From: Saprospiraceae bacterium
GTDB taxonomy: Bacteria; Bacteroidota; Bacteroidia; Chitinophagales; Saprospiraceae
Assembly: GCA_018057925.1 (NCBI GenBank)
Contig: JAGPCT010000009.1
Location: 39,924 to 103,923 of the forward strand
Direction: 5' to 3'
DNA: 64,000 bases
A model generated the notes under the pieces. That model was not told the DNA's origin. It worked only from the letters and a program-made list of their open reading frames with translations, and did no database searches. Numbering within the stretch: the first letter of the stretch is position 1; the number at the start of each line of letters is the position of its first letter. The translations under genes were made by a program, and so were the position numbers. Below are positions 9,595 through 17,770 of this stretch, one piece after another.

Positions 9595-9689
9595 ATACCA
9601 ATTGTATATTCGTAATAGTCCAATTACTTTGGCCTAAACGACTATCGCATCGACATTTTGATTTTAAAGAAATCCCGACTTTTCGAGAA
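9595..9689 (+). repeat. dispersed repeat, copy A
   Basis: The copy begins with ATACCAAT, then CGTAATAGTCCAATT (9611-9625). It ends in a 36-bp block (9654-9689) that differs at only 3 positions from 51269-51304. The same two blocks occur in the same order in copy B, 14 bp further apart. There is no coding potential. Confidence 0.6.
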
Positions 9690-9868
9690 TATGTCTAAAT
9701 ATTGATCTTTTTTTTCCGTGTAATTTTTTGAAGATTTTAGATTAAACGCAACTTGGGATAAGGGAAAATCAAGCCTGAAAGAGATTATTTAGTTTAAAAA
9801 CCGAATAGTAGAAAATTTACTTTTAGAAATCTTATCAAAATAACGTTAATGATGTGTTAATTTAACTT

Positions 9869-9887
9869 CTTTCTTTCTTTCTTTCTT
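9869..9887 (+). repeat. CTTT tetranucleotide microsatellite
   Basis: Four full CTTT units plus a partial fifth lie upstream of the lipoprotein gene at 10044. Runs of this kind can slip during replication and change promoter spacing. Whether this one does so is not known. Confidence 0.6.
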
Positions 9888-10043
9888 GTGGCTATCTTAA
9901 TGCATCAAATGTTAATATGATAAAACGAAATAAATCTTTTGATTTTTTGTCACTATTATGTAATTTGTTTGACTAAGAATAGTTGGAATGCAAAAATACC
10001 TTGAAAAGAGTAGCTGGATATTTTGATTATCAAAGATTGAAAC

Positions 10044-10904
10044 ATGGAAAATTTAAAAATTATTTTATCTATTAGTTTATTCTTTACTATCTGCTTATTT
10101 TTAGCCTGTGAAAAAGAAATTAAAATTAAAGATCAATCCAGTTTGTCAGTTAGAGCTGATGGATTTGAACAATTGGGGATGAGTCATAATATGAGATTAA
10201 CTGCTGTGGCTGGAATGCCAAATTTTCAATCTGCTAGTTTAAGAGAGATGTTTAATTATGGACGTTCATCAATACCGCAGCAATTTATAACAAGTTCGGA
10301 TACAAGTTTGAGTGCTTGGAGTCAACATTTATTAGCCATGCAAAAAAGTTATTATTTGGTTGAAAATGGGCAATCTGCCTCAACATACTTGATTGCCAAT
10401 AATTATATTACTTCAAATATTGGACCATTAGTTGACTCCCTTGCTTATATATTAGATAATGCAGCCAATTTTGAATCTCAAACATACAAATCAGCGGTTC
10501 AATTTACTTCTGAGATTGAACAGCTTGAAAATTTCATTTACAAAAATTATACCTGCAATTATGATCAAAATACTCAAACTGGAAATGACGTAGCCTTAGT
10601 ATTAGGAGCTTGCTCTATTGCCAAGTATAGTTATTCTTATTGGATGGATGCTATAAATAATGCTTCACATCCATGGTTTAATAGAATGAGTAAAATAACT
10701 TATACAGCAGGTAAAGAATTTACTGATACCAATTTGGAATCACGTATTTGTTTTAAATGTATATGGCATGGTATTAAAGTAGCAGCAGTGGACGTGTGGT
10801 CATTTATGACAGCACCAAATTGTGGTACAGCAACTAGTAGTGGTGGTTATGATTTAGGATGTGCTGCTGATTATGCTGGAGAAAAATCAAGTCAAGTTGA
10901 TTGA
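10044..10904 (+). CDS. uncharacterised lipoprotein, first gene of a pair
   Basis: The protein has 286 residues. A lipoprotein signal is clear: hydrophobic segment, then LFLAC with the lipid-receiving cysteine at about residue 22. The mature part is soluble, mostly helical, with several cysteines in the last 100 residues (CNYD, GACS, CFKC, NCGT, LGCA), unusual for a periplasmic protein unless they pair. The hydrophobic, Gly/Ala/Ser-rich C-terminus resembles no domain I recognise. It overlaps the next gene, so the two are probably made together. The upstream region carries a CTTT run. Codon use is more AT-rich than in the housekeeping genes, suggesting an accessory gene. Confidence 0.7.
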   Translation: MENLKIILSISLFFTICLFLACEKEIKIKDQSSLSVRADGFEQLGMSHNMRLTAVAGMPNFQSASLREMFNYGRSSIPQQFITSSDTSLSAWSQHLLAMQKSYYLVENGQSASTYLIANNYITSNIGPLVDSLAYILDNAANFESQTYKSAVQFTSEIEQLENFIYKNYTCNYDQNTQTGNDVALVLGACSIAKYSYSYWMDAINNASHPWFNRMSKITYTAGKEFTDTNLESRICFKCIWHGIKVAAVDVWSFMTAPNCGTATSSGGYDLGCAADYAGEKSSQVD

Positions 10905-11976
10905 TAATATACTTAATCACATTGGGTTCGGATGCTATGTAGGAATAGTATCCGCCTTTTTTGTTTTTCCCATAACTTCATCCGGTCAGTTCAAAGTAAG
11001 ATTTTATAGTATTGATAGTTTACCAATTTCTGATTTAATAGTTTTTGATGCGAATAAAGATGAATTGATAGGACTTACAAATGAAAAAGGAGAAATAACA
11101 ATACCTGATTTTGAAATTTATGCCCACTTACGGAACGTAGAAAACATTGATACTTTTATACTAATTTTAAAGGATAAAACTTATTTTCTTAAAAGAAGTC
11201 CGAAGGTCTTAAATGAGGTGGTAATACGTGCCGAAAAAAACGATGCAATATTACTTAGACTGCAAAATTTGCTAAAATACAATTCAGAATTGTATGAACG
11301 CAATAAAGACATGAGAAATGTAAATAAAGAATATTATAATATTAATTATAAAATTTCTAACCCACAGTCGAAAGGTGAAATGGGATATTATGGAACGATT
11401 TTTTATGATCCATCCCATAAATCATATTCCAAATTATTTTATTGTAATGTTGATTATTTTGATCACGTTGCAGAATTAGAAAAAAATTCTTTTCACGAAG
11501 TCGGTAATCGAAGCTGGCAAATAGGAGTAACCAATGCTCTAGATAAAGAAAGCTATCTTATCAAGAGGATTAGCCGAGGTAAATTGAAAGAACTCAGTCA
11601 AACTGAAAATGATAGTAGTATTATTTTTCGCTTCATTATTCAAGACAAGTTACAACCTAATAATTATGTTACTCTTATTTTGGGAAGGGATAACATAGTG
11701 AAAAGTATCATATTTAACATGCCTCGAGTTAAGACTTTGTTACCGATAAATTCGACGTGGGTTAGCTACTATGTAGAATTTAGATATATCTTTGATTCTA
11801 TTATTCGATTAAAAGAAATTAAAATTTTTGATTGTCAGAATTATAATGGACAAGATTTTAATCATCTCATTAAAGCTCAAAGGAATAATTCAATTTCGAG
11901 CTGTAAAGTTAAAGGTAAAGTTACTACTCTTTCATTTGCCGAAGAAAGGAAATATAATTTAAAAAATTATCCTTAA
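10873..11976 (+). CDS. uncharacterised secreted protein with carboxypeptidase-regulatory-like N-domain
   Basis: I place the start at the ATG at 10873, 32 bp inside the upstream gene; an in-frame GTG at 10861 is a less likely alternative. The 367-residue protein has an N-terminal hydrophobic export segment ending near SSGQ. Next comes a beta-sandwich-like stretch (about 40-110) with the pattern ISDLIVFDANKDELIGLTN and a closing LNEVVIRAEK. This resembles the carboxypeptidase-D-like domain that starts many Bacteroidota surface proteins, but no TonB plug or barrel follows. The rest is beta-rich with no motif I recognise. Overlap with the lipoprotein gene suggests translational coupling and a joint envelope role. 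Confidence 0.6.
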   Translation: MLEKNQVKLIDNILNHIGFGCYVGIVSAFFVFPITSSGQFKVRFYSIDSLPISDLIVFDANKDELIGLTNEKGEITIPDFEIYAHLRNVENIDTFILILKDKTYFLKRSPKVLNEVVIRAEKNDAILLRLQNLLKYNSELYERNKDMRNVNKEYYNINYKISNPQSKGEMGYYGTIFYDPSHKSYSKLFYCNVDYFDHVAELEKNSFHEVGNRSWQIGVTNALDKESYLIKRISRGKLKELSQTENDSSIIFRFIIQDKLQPNNYVTLILGRDNIVKSIIFNMPRVKTLLPINSTWVSYYVEFRYIFDSIIRLKEIKIFDCQNYNGQDFNHLIKAQRNNSISSCKVKGKVTTLSFAEERKYNLKNYP

Positions 11977-12462
11977 ATAGATTGTATGTTAACTACTCTT
12001 TGACTGAAATTACGTTGTTGTTAATTCAATTGTAATAAATAAATAGTAACTATTCACACCCTAATTAATCCAAGTTGCGATTGACCTTTCTACAAATGTT
12101 TCCGTTTATGGTAAAATCCGGAGTAAGGGACATTTTTAATGTTATTTTAGAAGAATACAAAGAGGAATAGTGGAAAATTGATTGAAGAGCAGACAACTAA
12201 CAAATTGGCTATTCTTGTTTATCGTTTGCAGTAGCTTAATCCCGAATTCCACTTAAAGGCAAAATATTATCTTTAAGAAATATATTGCTAACTGTTTGTT
12301 GTGTTGAAGTTCAAATAGTCACGAATCAATATGTTTACAGATATTTGATATTCAACTTGTTGCGATTTAGTTAGATGTAATTCCTCTTAAAGACAATATT
12401 TTTGCCTATAATATGAATATGTGTTAAAGGCAATCCTTTGCCTTTAACACAACTATTCGGGT
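11977..12462. other. 486-bp AT-rich spacer with hairpins
   Basis: No gene is supported. A 24-codon fragment opening at the ATG at 12095 and ending in a stop at 12169 is too short to call. The right third has three related TTAAAGGCA-type sequences near 12254, 12388 and 12424; the last forms a terminator. Confidence 0.4.
12420..12451 (-). terminator. hairpin terminator of the PorT-type barrel gene
   Basis: A perfect 13-bp inverted repeat lies at 12420-12432 and 12439-12451 with a 6-nt loop, 11 bp beyond the stop codon of the minus-strand gene. There is no long T run on the minus strand, so efficiency is uncertain. Confidence 0.6.
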
Positions 12463-13182
12463 TTAAAATAAAATTCCGACTTTCAAAGCAATGGTGTGAT
12501 TTATTTCTTTACCATCGTTAGTCGGTCTTTTTGATGTAATATCAAAAAATCCTTGATGATAGTAAACTCCGATTGTAAAGGCATTGGATTCGCTGAAATA
12601 GTATTCCATACCTCCACCGAGACCCCATTGGGCATTCAATGCTTTGACATCTTTTCTTATGTTTTCTTTATTAACATCTAAGTTGGCAGCATCTATATTG
12701 CCTTTTGCACTGGTAACGGCGCTTAGTGTGATAATGGGTATTTCAGCAAAATAGCGTGTGTAGCCATATTCACGGGTTCTCAATTTCAGACCTATCGGGA
12801 TCTCCAGATAATTGAGTCTATAGTCAACCTTGGTATCCACCGGAAAGTTGTGCCTAATGGCTTCGGGGACCTCGGTAGATAAAAGACTATTGGGCAGGAC
12901 ATCTCCACCTTCTGCAAATTGCAGCTTTCCTGCTTGCGCTAACCCAAAACCAAGACCTACTGTGAAAAAATAATTTTCTGCAAAGCCAAATTCTCCGATA
13001 GCTCCTATTTTTAAACCTAAGTCCGGTCCGCCACCTAAGACTTTTGCATGGTCGGATGAGAGCCATGAGATAGTGGGACTGACTTGAGCACCAAAACGAA
13101 GATTGTCAGTGCTTTGGCTAAATGCTACAAGAGGAAATAAACACACAATGATACTAAAGGATAAAATTAATTTTGAATTCAT
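12463..13182 (-). CDS. PorT-type outer-membrane beta-barrel protein
   Basis: The protein has 239 residues with a signal peptide ending near AFSQ. The mature chain is a series of amphipathic strands (FGAQVSPTISWL, GLKIGAIGEFGF, YFFTVGLGFGLAQ, LEIPIGLKLRT, WGLGGGMEYYF) and ends with an aromatic residue (VGILF), as outer-membrane barrels do. The LEIP(I/L) strand is typical of the 8-stranded PorT-like barrel family. PorT itself is needed for type IX secretion, but most family members are unassigned, so I do not name it. It is divergent from gldB with 156 bp between. Confidence 0.75.
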   Translation of the reverse strand: MNSKLILSFSIIVCLFPLVAFSQSTDNLRFGAQVSPTISWLSSDHAKVLGGGPDLGLKIGAIGEFGFAENYFFTVGLGFGLAQAGKLQFAEGGDVLPNSLLSTEVPEAIRHNFPVDTKVDYRLNYLEIPIGLKLRTREYGYTRYFAEIPIITLSAVTSAKGNIDAANLDVNKENIRKDVKALNAQWGLGGGMEYYFSESNAFTIGVYYHQGFFDITSKRPTNDGKEINHTIALKVGILF

Positions 13183-13338
13183 TTCTTTTAGATTTTAGTT
13201 TAAAATTCTATGAGGTTATGTAGAAAGTTAGTTATGCTGTTTTGTTATAAATAAATAATTTTTTACGATTTTTACAATAGAAGTTATTAAATGCGTTTTA
13301 ATTTCGCATCAATTATTCAAATACAAAGATAGTGTTCT

Positions 13339-14349
13339 ATGTTTAAATGGTTTTATATATTGTTGTTATGTTTTATGATGATGACCGGTTGTAAGCAAAA
13401 TTCTGCATACAATCAATTGAAAGTCAAGGAGTATAAGGTAGAGCCATGGATTCGATATGAAAATCTGTTGACACTCGTGGATACTTTAAATCCTGCTGAA
13501 GGATTGAGGAAATTAGAGTTACTTTATTCGGAATTTACCAATATTTATTTTCTCAGAGTCATCAATGATCAGTATCAACCCGACACAAGTTTTCAAAAAA
13601 TATTCTCTCTTTATCAAAAAAGTCCGATTATCAAAGACTTATACCGTAATGAAGTCGGAAAGTTTGGTGATCTAAAGCAGGAAGAAGAAGATTATTCTGC
13701 CTCTTTTGCCAGACTTCAAGCAATGATTCCGGGTGTCAATAAGCCCAAAGTCTTTACCTGCCTAACAGAGTTTGGAGTTGGTGTGTTTTCAACATCAGAT
13801 ACGGTAATGGGAATCAGTTTGGATCTCTATCTCGGTAAAGGGAATAAGTATTATAATGTAGAGGTGTGGCCGGCGTATGTTCAGCATAATATGAACAAAG
13901 ACAACATGGTGTCTAACTTGTTGAAAAATTTTATTCGAAACACATTGCTACCACAGAGGGAGCCTAAGACATTATTGGATTATATGGTGCAGCAGGGTAA
14001 GGAAGTTTATCTTTTGTCAAGGATGATTCAACCGGAGCGCGATACGTTAATCTATGGATACACCAAAAAACAACTCAATTTTTGTCGTGAGAACGAAAAA
14101 GAAATGTGGTCGTTTTTTCTTTCCGAGAAAATGGTATATAGTGAGGACTTTAAAAAAATACAAAAATATGTTGATATAGCGCCAACTTCGCCGGGTATGC
14201 CAGCAGATTCACCCGGCCGAACATCCGCTTATTTGGGAGGCGCAATTATAGAGGCATATATGAAAAGGCATCCTGATATGCCGATAAAACAAATGCTTCA
14301 GGAAGTAAATGCTCAAAAAATCTTGGAAGCAGCAAGGTATAAGCCTTAA
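13339..14349 (+). CDS. gldB: gliding-motility lipoprotein GldB-like
   Basis: The protein has 336 residues. A lipoprotein signal ends in MMTGC with the cysteine near residue 18. The body has the GldB layout: an N-terminal helical part with an IYFLRVIND segment, a central FGVGVFSTSDTVMGISLDLYLG strand pair, and a C-terminal block with YGYTKKQLNFCRENEKEMWSF. It closes with the SPGRTSAYLGGAIIEAYM helix typical of the family. GldB is required for gliding and linked to the GldKLMN machinery in Flavobacterium. Here it stands alone with no other gld gene in the window. The type B-sorted proteins at 56.5 and 59-64 kb are consistent with a working T9SS. Confidence 0.75.
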   Translation: MFKWFYILLLCFMMMTGCKQNSAYNQLKVKEYKVEPWIRYENLLTLVDTLNPAEGLRKLELLYSEFTNIYFLRVINDQYQPDTSFQKIFSLYQKSPIIKDLYRNEVGKFGDLKQEEEDYSASFARLQAMIPGVNKPKVFTCLTEFGVGVFSTSDTVMGISLDLYLGKGNKYYNVEVWPAYVQHNMNKDNMVSNLLKNFIRNTLLPQREPKTLLDYMVQQGKEVYLLSRMIQPERDTLIYGYTKKQLNFCRENEKEMWSFFLSEKMVYSEDFKKIQKYVDIAPTSPGMPADSPGRTSAYLGGAIIEAYMKRHPDMPIKQMLQEVNAQKILEAARYKP

Positions 14350-14814
14350 TAAGTTTTATTTTTGGAAAAATAATACTTTGCCCATATAGGATGTTTTGGG
14401 ATAGCTAAAGAGGCAGAAAATGAGCGATATGCCCACATACCGCATTTGCCTAATATGGATATTGGGTTTAATTTTTGATTTTTCTAGATACATTAATTGT
14501 ATAGCAGTGCCGGACGAATTAAGCTTTGAAATAGAATACATTCTATTTGATGTCTCAATTTGCGCTAATAAATTGTTAAAATGAGAAGTGAAAAATAAGA
14601 TAGAAGTTTGTGAAAATGATATTTCTGAATAAAAAATGAGGTAATTTATGAAGATTATCAAAATTATAAAAAAAATAAAAAATATTTTATTTTGTGCTAT
14701 TATGTATAATATAACTAAAATATATTAAAAAGATATAAAAAATATATAAAAACAAACTATAAAAAATAGAAAATATTATATGCAAAATAAATAATATAAG
14801 ACAAGGAATTCATC
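14350..14814. other. very AT-rich spacer before the sigma-54 unit
   Basis: No gene is supported. From about 14640 to 14800 the sequence is almost pure A/T, more extreme than any other spacer here. This could be a bendable upstream region for the promoter at 14815. Confidence 0.45.
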
Positions 14815-14831
14815 TTGGCATTATATTTGCA
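14815..14831 (+). promoter_or_regulatory. sigma-54 (RpoN) promoter, -24/-12 type
   Basis: TTGGCA is followed by TTATAT and TTGCA: the invariant GG (14817-14818) and GC (14829-14830) are separated by exactly 10 nt, with TGGCA and TTGCA both matching consensus. I searched the larger intergenic spaces by eye and saw no second site as good. Such promoters need an enhancer-binding activator; none is encoded in the window. TATATTTG at 14822-14829 also matches a -7 box, but there is no -33 partner. Confidence 0.65.
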
Positions 14832-14876
14832 TACTGAATAGTTGTCGGAAATGACCGATACATTTTAAAGAAAGAA

Positions 14877-14915
14877 ATGAAACAAAATGGTTTGAAAAAT
14901 CGTTATATGATATAG
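14877..14915 (+). CDS. possible 12-residue peptide inside the sigma-54 unit
   Basis: ATG to TAG encodes MKQNGLKNRYMI, with purine-rich AAAGAAAGAA just upstream, the best ribosome-site-like stretch in the area. It would be the only ORF in the transcript. An ORF this short can occur by chance; the case rests on its position between a promoter and a terminator. Confidence 0.25.
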   Translation: MKQNGLKNRYMI

Positions 14916-15005
14916 GTTTATATTATATATAAGTTTTTTAAATATGTAAGATATATGGCATTTGCCAAAAAGAAGTAGTTTTCTTATTTTGAGACCTTAG
15001 TCTTC

Positions 15006-15044
15006 AGGCCCGGGATTGCAAAGGCAATCTACGGGTCTTTTTTA
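15006..15044 (+). terminator. strong intrinsic terminator of the small unit
   Basis: A 14-bp stem (AGGCCCGGGATTGC at 15006-15019 with 15024-15038, one bulged A) and a 4-nt loop are followed by six T residues on the plus strand. The T run touches the stop codon of mlaF, which reads the other way. Orientation shows that it serves plus-strand transcription. Confidence 0.85.
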
Positions 15045-15800
15045 TTTCTCTGCCTTTGCACGCAATTTTTTAAGGAATGGCGAAGCAAAGATGAAATTTT
15101 GCAAAGATTCGTTGTCGCTGTCCAGTACATTTTCTTTTCCCCCATGCCAAGCGAGCAAGCCATTTTCTATGTAATTTATGGTGTCACCTATCTCCATAAC
15201 AGAATTCATGTCGTGGGTATTGATTACGGTTGTAATCATTCGTTCCTGTGTAATTGAATAAATCAACTGATCGATAAGTATGGATGTTTTGGGATCCAAT
15301 CCTGAATTAGGCTCATCACAAAATAAATATTGTGGGCGTAGAACAATGGCTCTTGCGATACCAACTCTTTTTTGCATTCCACCACTTAATTCGGAAGGGA
15401 AGAGCTTATTTTTGCCGGCCAAATCCACTCTTTCAAGACATTCATTGACTCGTGCCAATTTTTCTTTATACGTCATCGTTGTAAACATATCCAATGGGAA
15501 TCGGATATTTTCCTCCACGGTCATCGAGTCAAACAAAGCAGATCCCTGAAATAACATGCCCATTAAATTCCGAAGATTCCTTGTTTCTAACTTATTGAGC
15601 GAAAGTAGATTGGTTTTATCAAACCATATTTCACCTTGTTCCGGTTTGACTAAGCCTACCAAGGATTTTAATAAAACGGTTTTACCCGCACCACTTCTAC
15701 CGATAATAAGATTGCACTTTCCTGCCAGAAAGGTTGTTGTAATGCCTTTTAATACGACATTCTCTCCAAATGATTTTTTGATATTTATGGCTTTTATCAT
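15042..15800 (-). CDS. MlaF-type ABC transporter ATPase
   Basis: A complete 252-residue ABC ATPase: Walker A GRSGAGKT (34-41), signature LSGGMQKR, Walker B LFCDEPNSGLDP and the H-loop in NTHDMNSV. The short MCE-type linker and the partner gene immediately upstream (stop at 15811, 10 bp from this start) identify it as the ATPase of an Mla-type phospholipid transporter. That system moves phospholipid between the membranes and keeps the outer leaflet asymmetric. The MCE (MlaD) gene is not here; in many Bacteroidota it lies elsewhere. Confidence 0.85.
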   Translation of the reverse strand: MIKAINIKKSFGENVVLKGITTTFLAGKCNLIIGRSGAGKTVLLKSLVGLVKPEQGEIWFDKTNLLSLNKLETRNLRNLMGMLFQGSALFDSMTVEENIRFPLDMFTTMTYKEKLARVNECLERVDLAGKNKLFPSELSGGMQKRVGIARAIVLRPQYLFCDEPNSGLDPKTSILIDQLIYSITQERMITTVINTHDMNSVMEIGDTINYIENGLLAWHGGKENVLDSDNESLQNFIFASPFLKKLRAKAEK

Positions 15801-15810
15801 TGCTTATTCA

Positions 15811-16560
15811 TCATTTGGTTGCTAATAATAAAGCCAAAATATAATCTGCTACCAATATGAGTATATCACTGATGACAACGGCTCTCGTACTGGCTTTGCC
15901 CAATTCAATGCTTCCTCCTTTGACATAATAGCCTTGATAACAAGATACTGATGTTAGGATATAGCTGAACACCACGGCTTTAATCAACATTAATATTACA
16001 TTGAAAGGGATGAAAAATGAATTCAATCCTTGTATGTATTGGTCTGCTGAAAGCATCCCGGTAGGTACACTTGCCAAGTATCCACCCAATATACTGATTG
16101 CAGCACCCACTGTAACCAACATCGGAATAACTAAAATTCCACCTAAAACCTTAGGTCCTATCAGGAAGTTATATGTATTCACTCCCATTATATCCATGGC
16201 ATCGATATGCTCCTTTTGACGCATACCACCCAATTCTGAAGCCATATTGGAACCAACTTTACCCGCTAAAACCAAGCATGTTACAGTCGGTGCCATTTCT
16301 ATTAGTGTGATATCACGCACAATGTAACCGATATAATATTTAGGCACTAATGTACCATCCAATTGATAATTAAATTGAATTGCCGTCACAGCTCCAATAA
16401 ATATACATATCAACGCAACAATGAGCAATGATCCGATACCAATGTCGTACATCTGTCTTACCAGCTCTTTCCAGAACATGCTAAATCGATTAGGTCTGCT
16501 TATCACCAACCTCATCATATTGATGTATTGACCTAAATGAAATAATGGTTCGTTGAACAT
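15811..16560 (-). CDS. MlaE-type permease
   Basis: A 249-residue inner-membrane protein of the MlaE/YrbE family. It has five or six hydrophobic segments and the conserved family stretch AGKVGSNMASELGGMRQKEHIDAMDIMGVN, typical of MlaE coupling to its ATPase. It is the first gene of a two-gene operon with the MlaF-type ATPase. The transporter would work with a periplasmic MCE protein in inter-membrane phospholipid movement. The start ATG at 16560 is preceded by AT-rich DNA. Confidence 0.85.
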   Translation of the reverse strand: MFNEPLFHLGQYINMMRLVISRPNRFSMFWKELVRQMYDIGIGSLLIVALICIFIGAVTAIQFNYQLDGTLVPKYYIGYIVRDITLIEMAPTVTCLVLAGKVGSNMASELGGMRQKEHIDAMDIMGVNTYNFLIGPKVLGGILVIPMLVTVGAAISILGGYLASVPTGMLSADQYIQGLNSFFIPFNVILMLIKAVVFSYILTSVSCYQGYYVKGGSIELGKASTRAVVISDILILVADYILALLLATK

Positions 16561-16885
16561 GTAAGTTGTAACTTAATTATGTGGTAAATATAAATGACTT
16601 TTTTATTATATATGAAAATAATTATATATATTTTTATAAAAATAATATAAGTGTTTGATTGTCAATGGCAAAAAATTTAATTTTTTTTTGAATGTAATTT
16701 GGATTTAATTTTATTCATGTATAATGTATTTTTTTTAGCGCTTTAAGTTGAATTTTGCCTATATTCAACCCAAATTCCGCATTAAACAAATGCGAAATTC
16801 GATATGTGTCTCATAATCAACATTCATGAGTTTTGGAAAAGCTCAATTGTTGATTACCGGTTTAATCATCTAAAAAAATTATATT
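16561..16885. other. 325-bp AT-rich spacer between divergent genes
   Basis: It should contain the promoters of mlaE and the PDZ gene. An imperfect 10-bp inverted repeat (ATTCCGCATT at 16774-16783, AATGCGAAAT at 16789-16798) is the only structure seen. It shares ATGCGAAAT with a similar palindrome upstream of gldB. Confidence 0.4.
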
Positions 16886-17746
16886 ATGCATTTTATGAAT
16901 AAATTTTTAGCTTTAATTTTGTTGCTAAGTGTGGGTAAAATCCTTATAGCTCAAAGTTCACCTATGCAGAGCATTCAGATAAATATTGAAGGTGCTGATT
17001 TAGACACTTTTAATATTGTGGTAAAGGGAAATGTTGTTTTAATCAATGGATTACCCGCCGATTCAGCCGGAGTTAAGCTTAATATGATTAGACGGCAGAA
17101 GGATAACAAAAGTTATGTAGTTGTTGAGGATGGCTTGCCTTATGTCAATACACGAACCAATGAAGAAAAACCTATTCCTAAGAAAGGTTGGATTGGAATG
17201 ATAACTATGGAGTCCAAAGGAGTTGTCAGTGTATATCTTGTTGAACCCAGGGGGCCTGCTGAAAGGGCTGGAGTTAAGAAGGGAGATATCATCAAAGAAA
17301 TAGATAATTTAGTCATTAAAGATCAAACCGTGTTGGCTAATTATATTAAAGAGAAAGATGCCGGAGATGCTGTAAATTTGAAGTTTTTGAGGGATAATAA
17401 CACAATAAATATAAAAGTTGTTCTATCAGCTGATCCGAAATCCGGTAAAAATGAAAGTAATGTAGAGCGTCCAAAACGCATTGTAGATCCCAATAAGCCA
17501 AGAGAACTCGGTGTATCTATTTCAAAAAGTAGTAATGGGAAACTATGGGAAGTGATTCGTGTTGAAAGTCACTCTCCTGCCGAGGAAGCAGGAATTTTGG
17601 TCGGCGATCAGGTATTATCGATCAACAATTTGGCTTTTAGGGATGAAGAAGATTTGAGTCGAATTATAAAAAATGCACCCACTGAAAAGCCAATAACTTT
17701 TAAAATAAAGCGGGATAGCAAGATACTTTTTAAAAAGGTAGATTAG
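16886..17746 (+). CDS. secreted protein with two PDZ domains
   Basis: The protein has 286 residues. The start is the ATG at 16886 or the second ATG three codons later; both leave a signal peptide ending near LIAQ. Two PDZ domains are visible: one with VEPRGPAERAGVKKGDIIKEID (about 115-190) and one with VESHSPAEEAGILVGDQVLSIN (about 220-286). The GDxI/GDQV carboxylate-binding strand is present in each. No protease triad is present, so it is not a DegP-like protease. It should be a periplasmic adaptor that binds C-terminal or internal peptide tails. Partner unknown. Confidence 0.75.
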   Translation: MHFMNKFLALILLLSVGKILIAQSSPMQSIQINIEGADLDTFNIVVKGNVVLINGLPADSAGVKLNMIRRQKDNKSYVVVEDGLPYVNTRTNEEKPIPKKGWIGMITMESKGVVSVYLVEPRGPAERAGVKKGDIIKEIDNLVIKDQTVLANYIKEKDAGDAVNLKFLRDNNTINIKVVLSADPKSGKNESNVERPKRIVDPNKPRELGVSISKSSNGKLWEVIRVESHSPAEEAGILVGDQVLSINNLAFRDEEDLSRIIKNAPTEKPITFKIKRDSKILFKKVD

Positions 17747-17770
17747 AAGTTTGCTTTTTAGGTGATGATG

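Larger units (their letters stand above)
9585..10043. other. spacer with a dispersed-repeat copy and a microsatellite
   Basis: No gene is supported. It contains the repeat copy at 9595-9689, and a CTTT tetranucleotide run at 9869-9887, about 160 bp upstream of the next start codon. Confidence 0.5.
14842..15044 (+). ncRNA. candidate small RNA or leader-like transcript
   Basis: A start about 12 nt past the -12 element and the terminator at 15006-15044 define a transcript of about 200 nt. It contains a TCGG-AAAT-CCGA stem near 14844 and a GGCA-TTT-GCCA hairpin near 14958. It also contains a 12-codon ORF (14877-14915). No known RNA family is recognised. No plus-strand gene follows; the next gene is on the other strand. 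Confidence 0.45.

Noticed and set aside
12095..12169. 24-codon frame MFPFMVKSGVRD...
   Set aside because: Too short, no start context, no match to a known family; could be chance.
14356..14661. Minus-strand 101-residue open frame after gldB
   Set aside because: It runs through very AT-rich spacer, begins in the 3' region of nothing, has no domain pattern and its composition mirrors the background.
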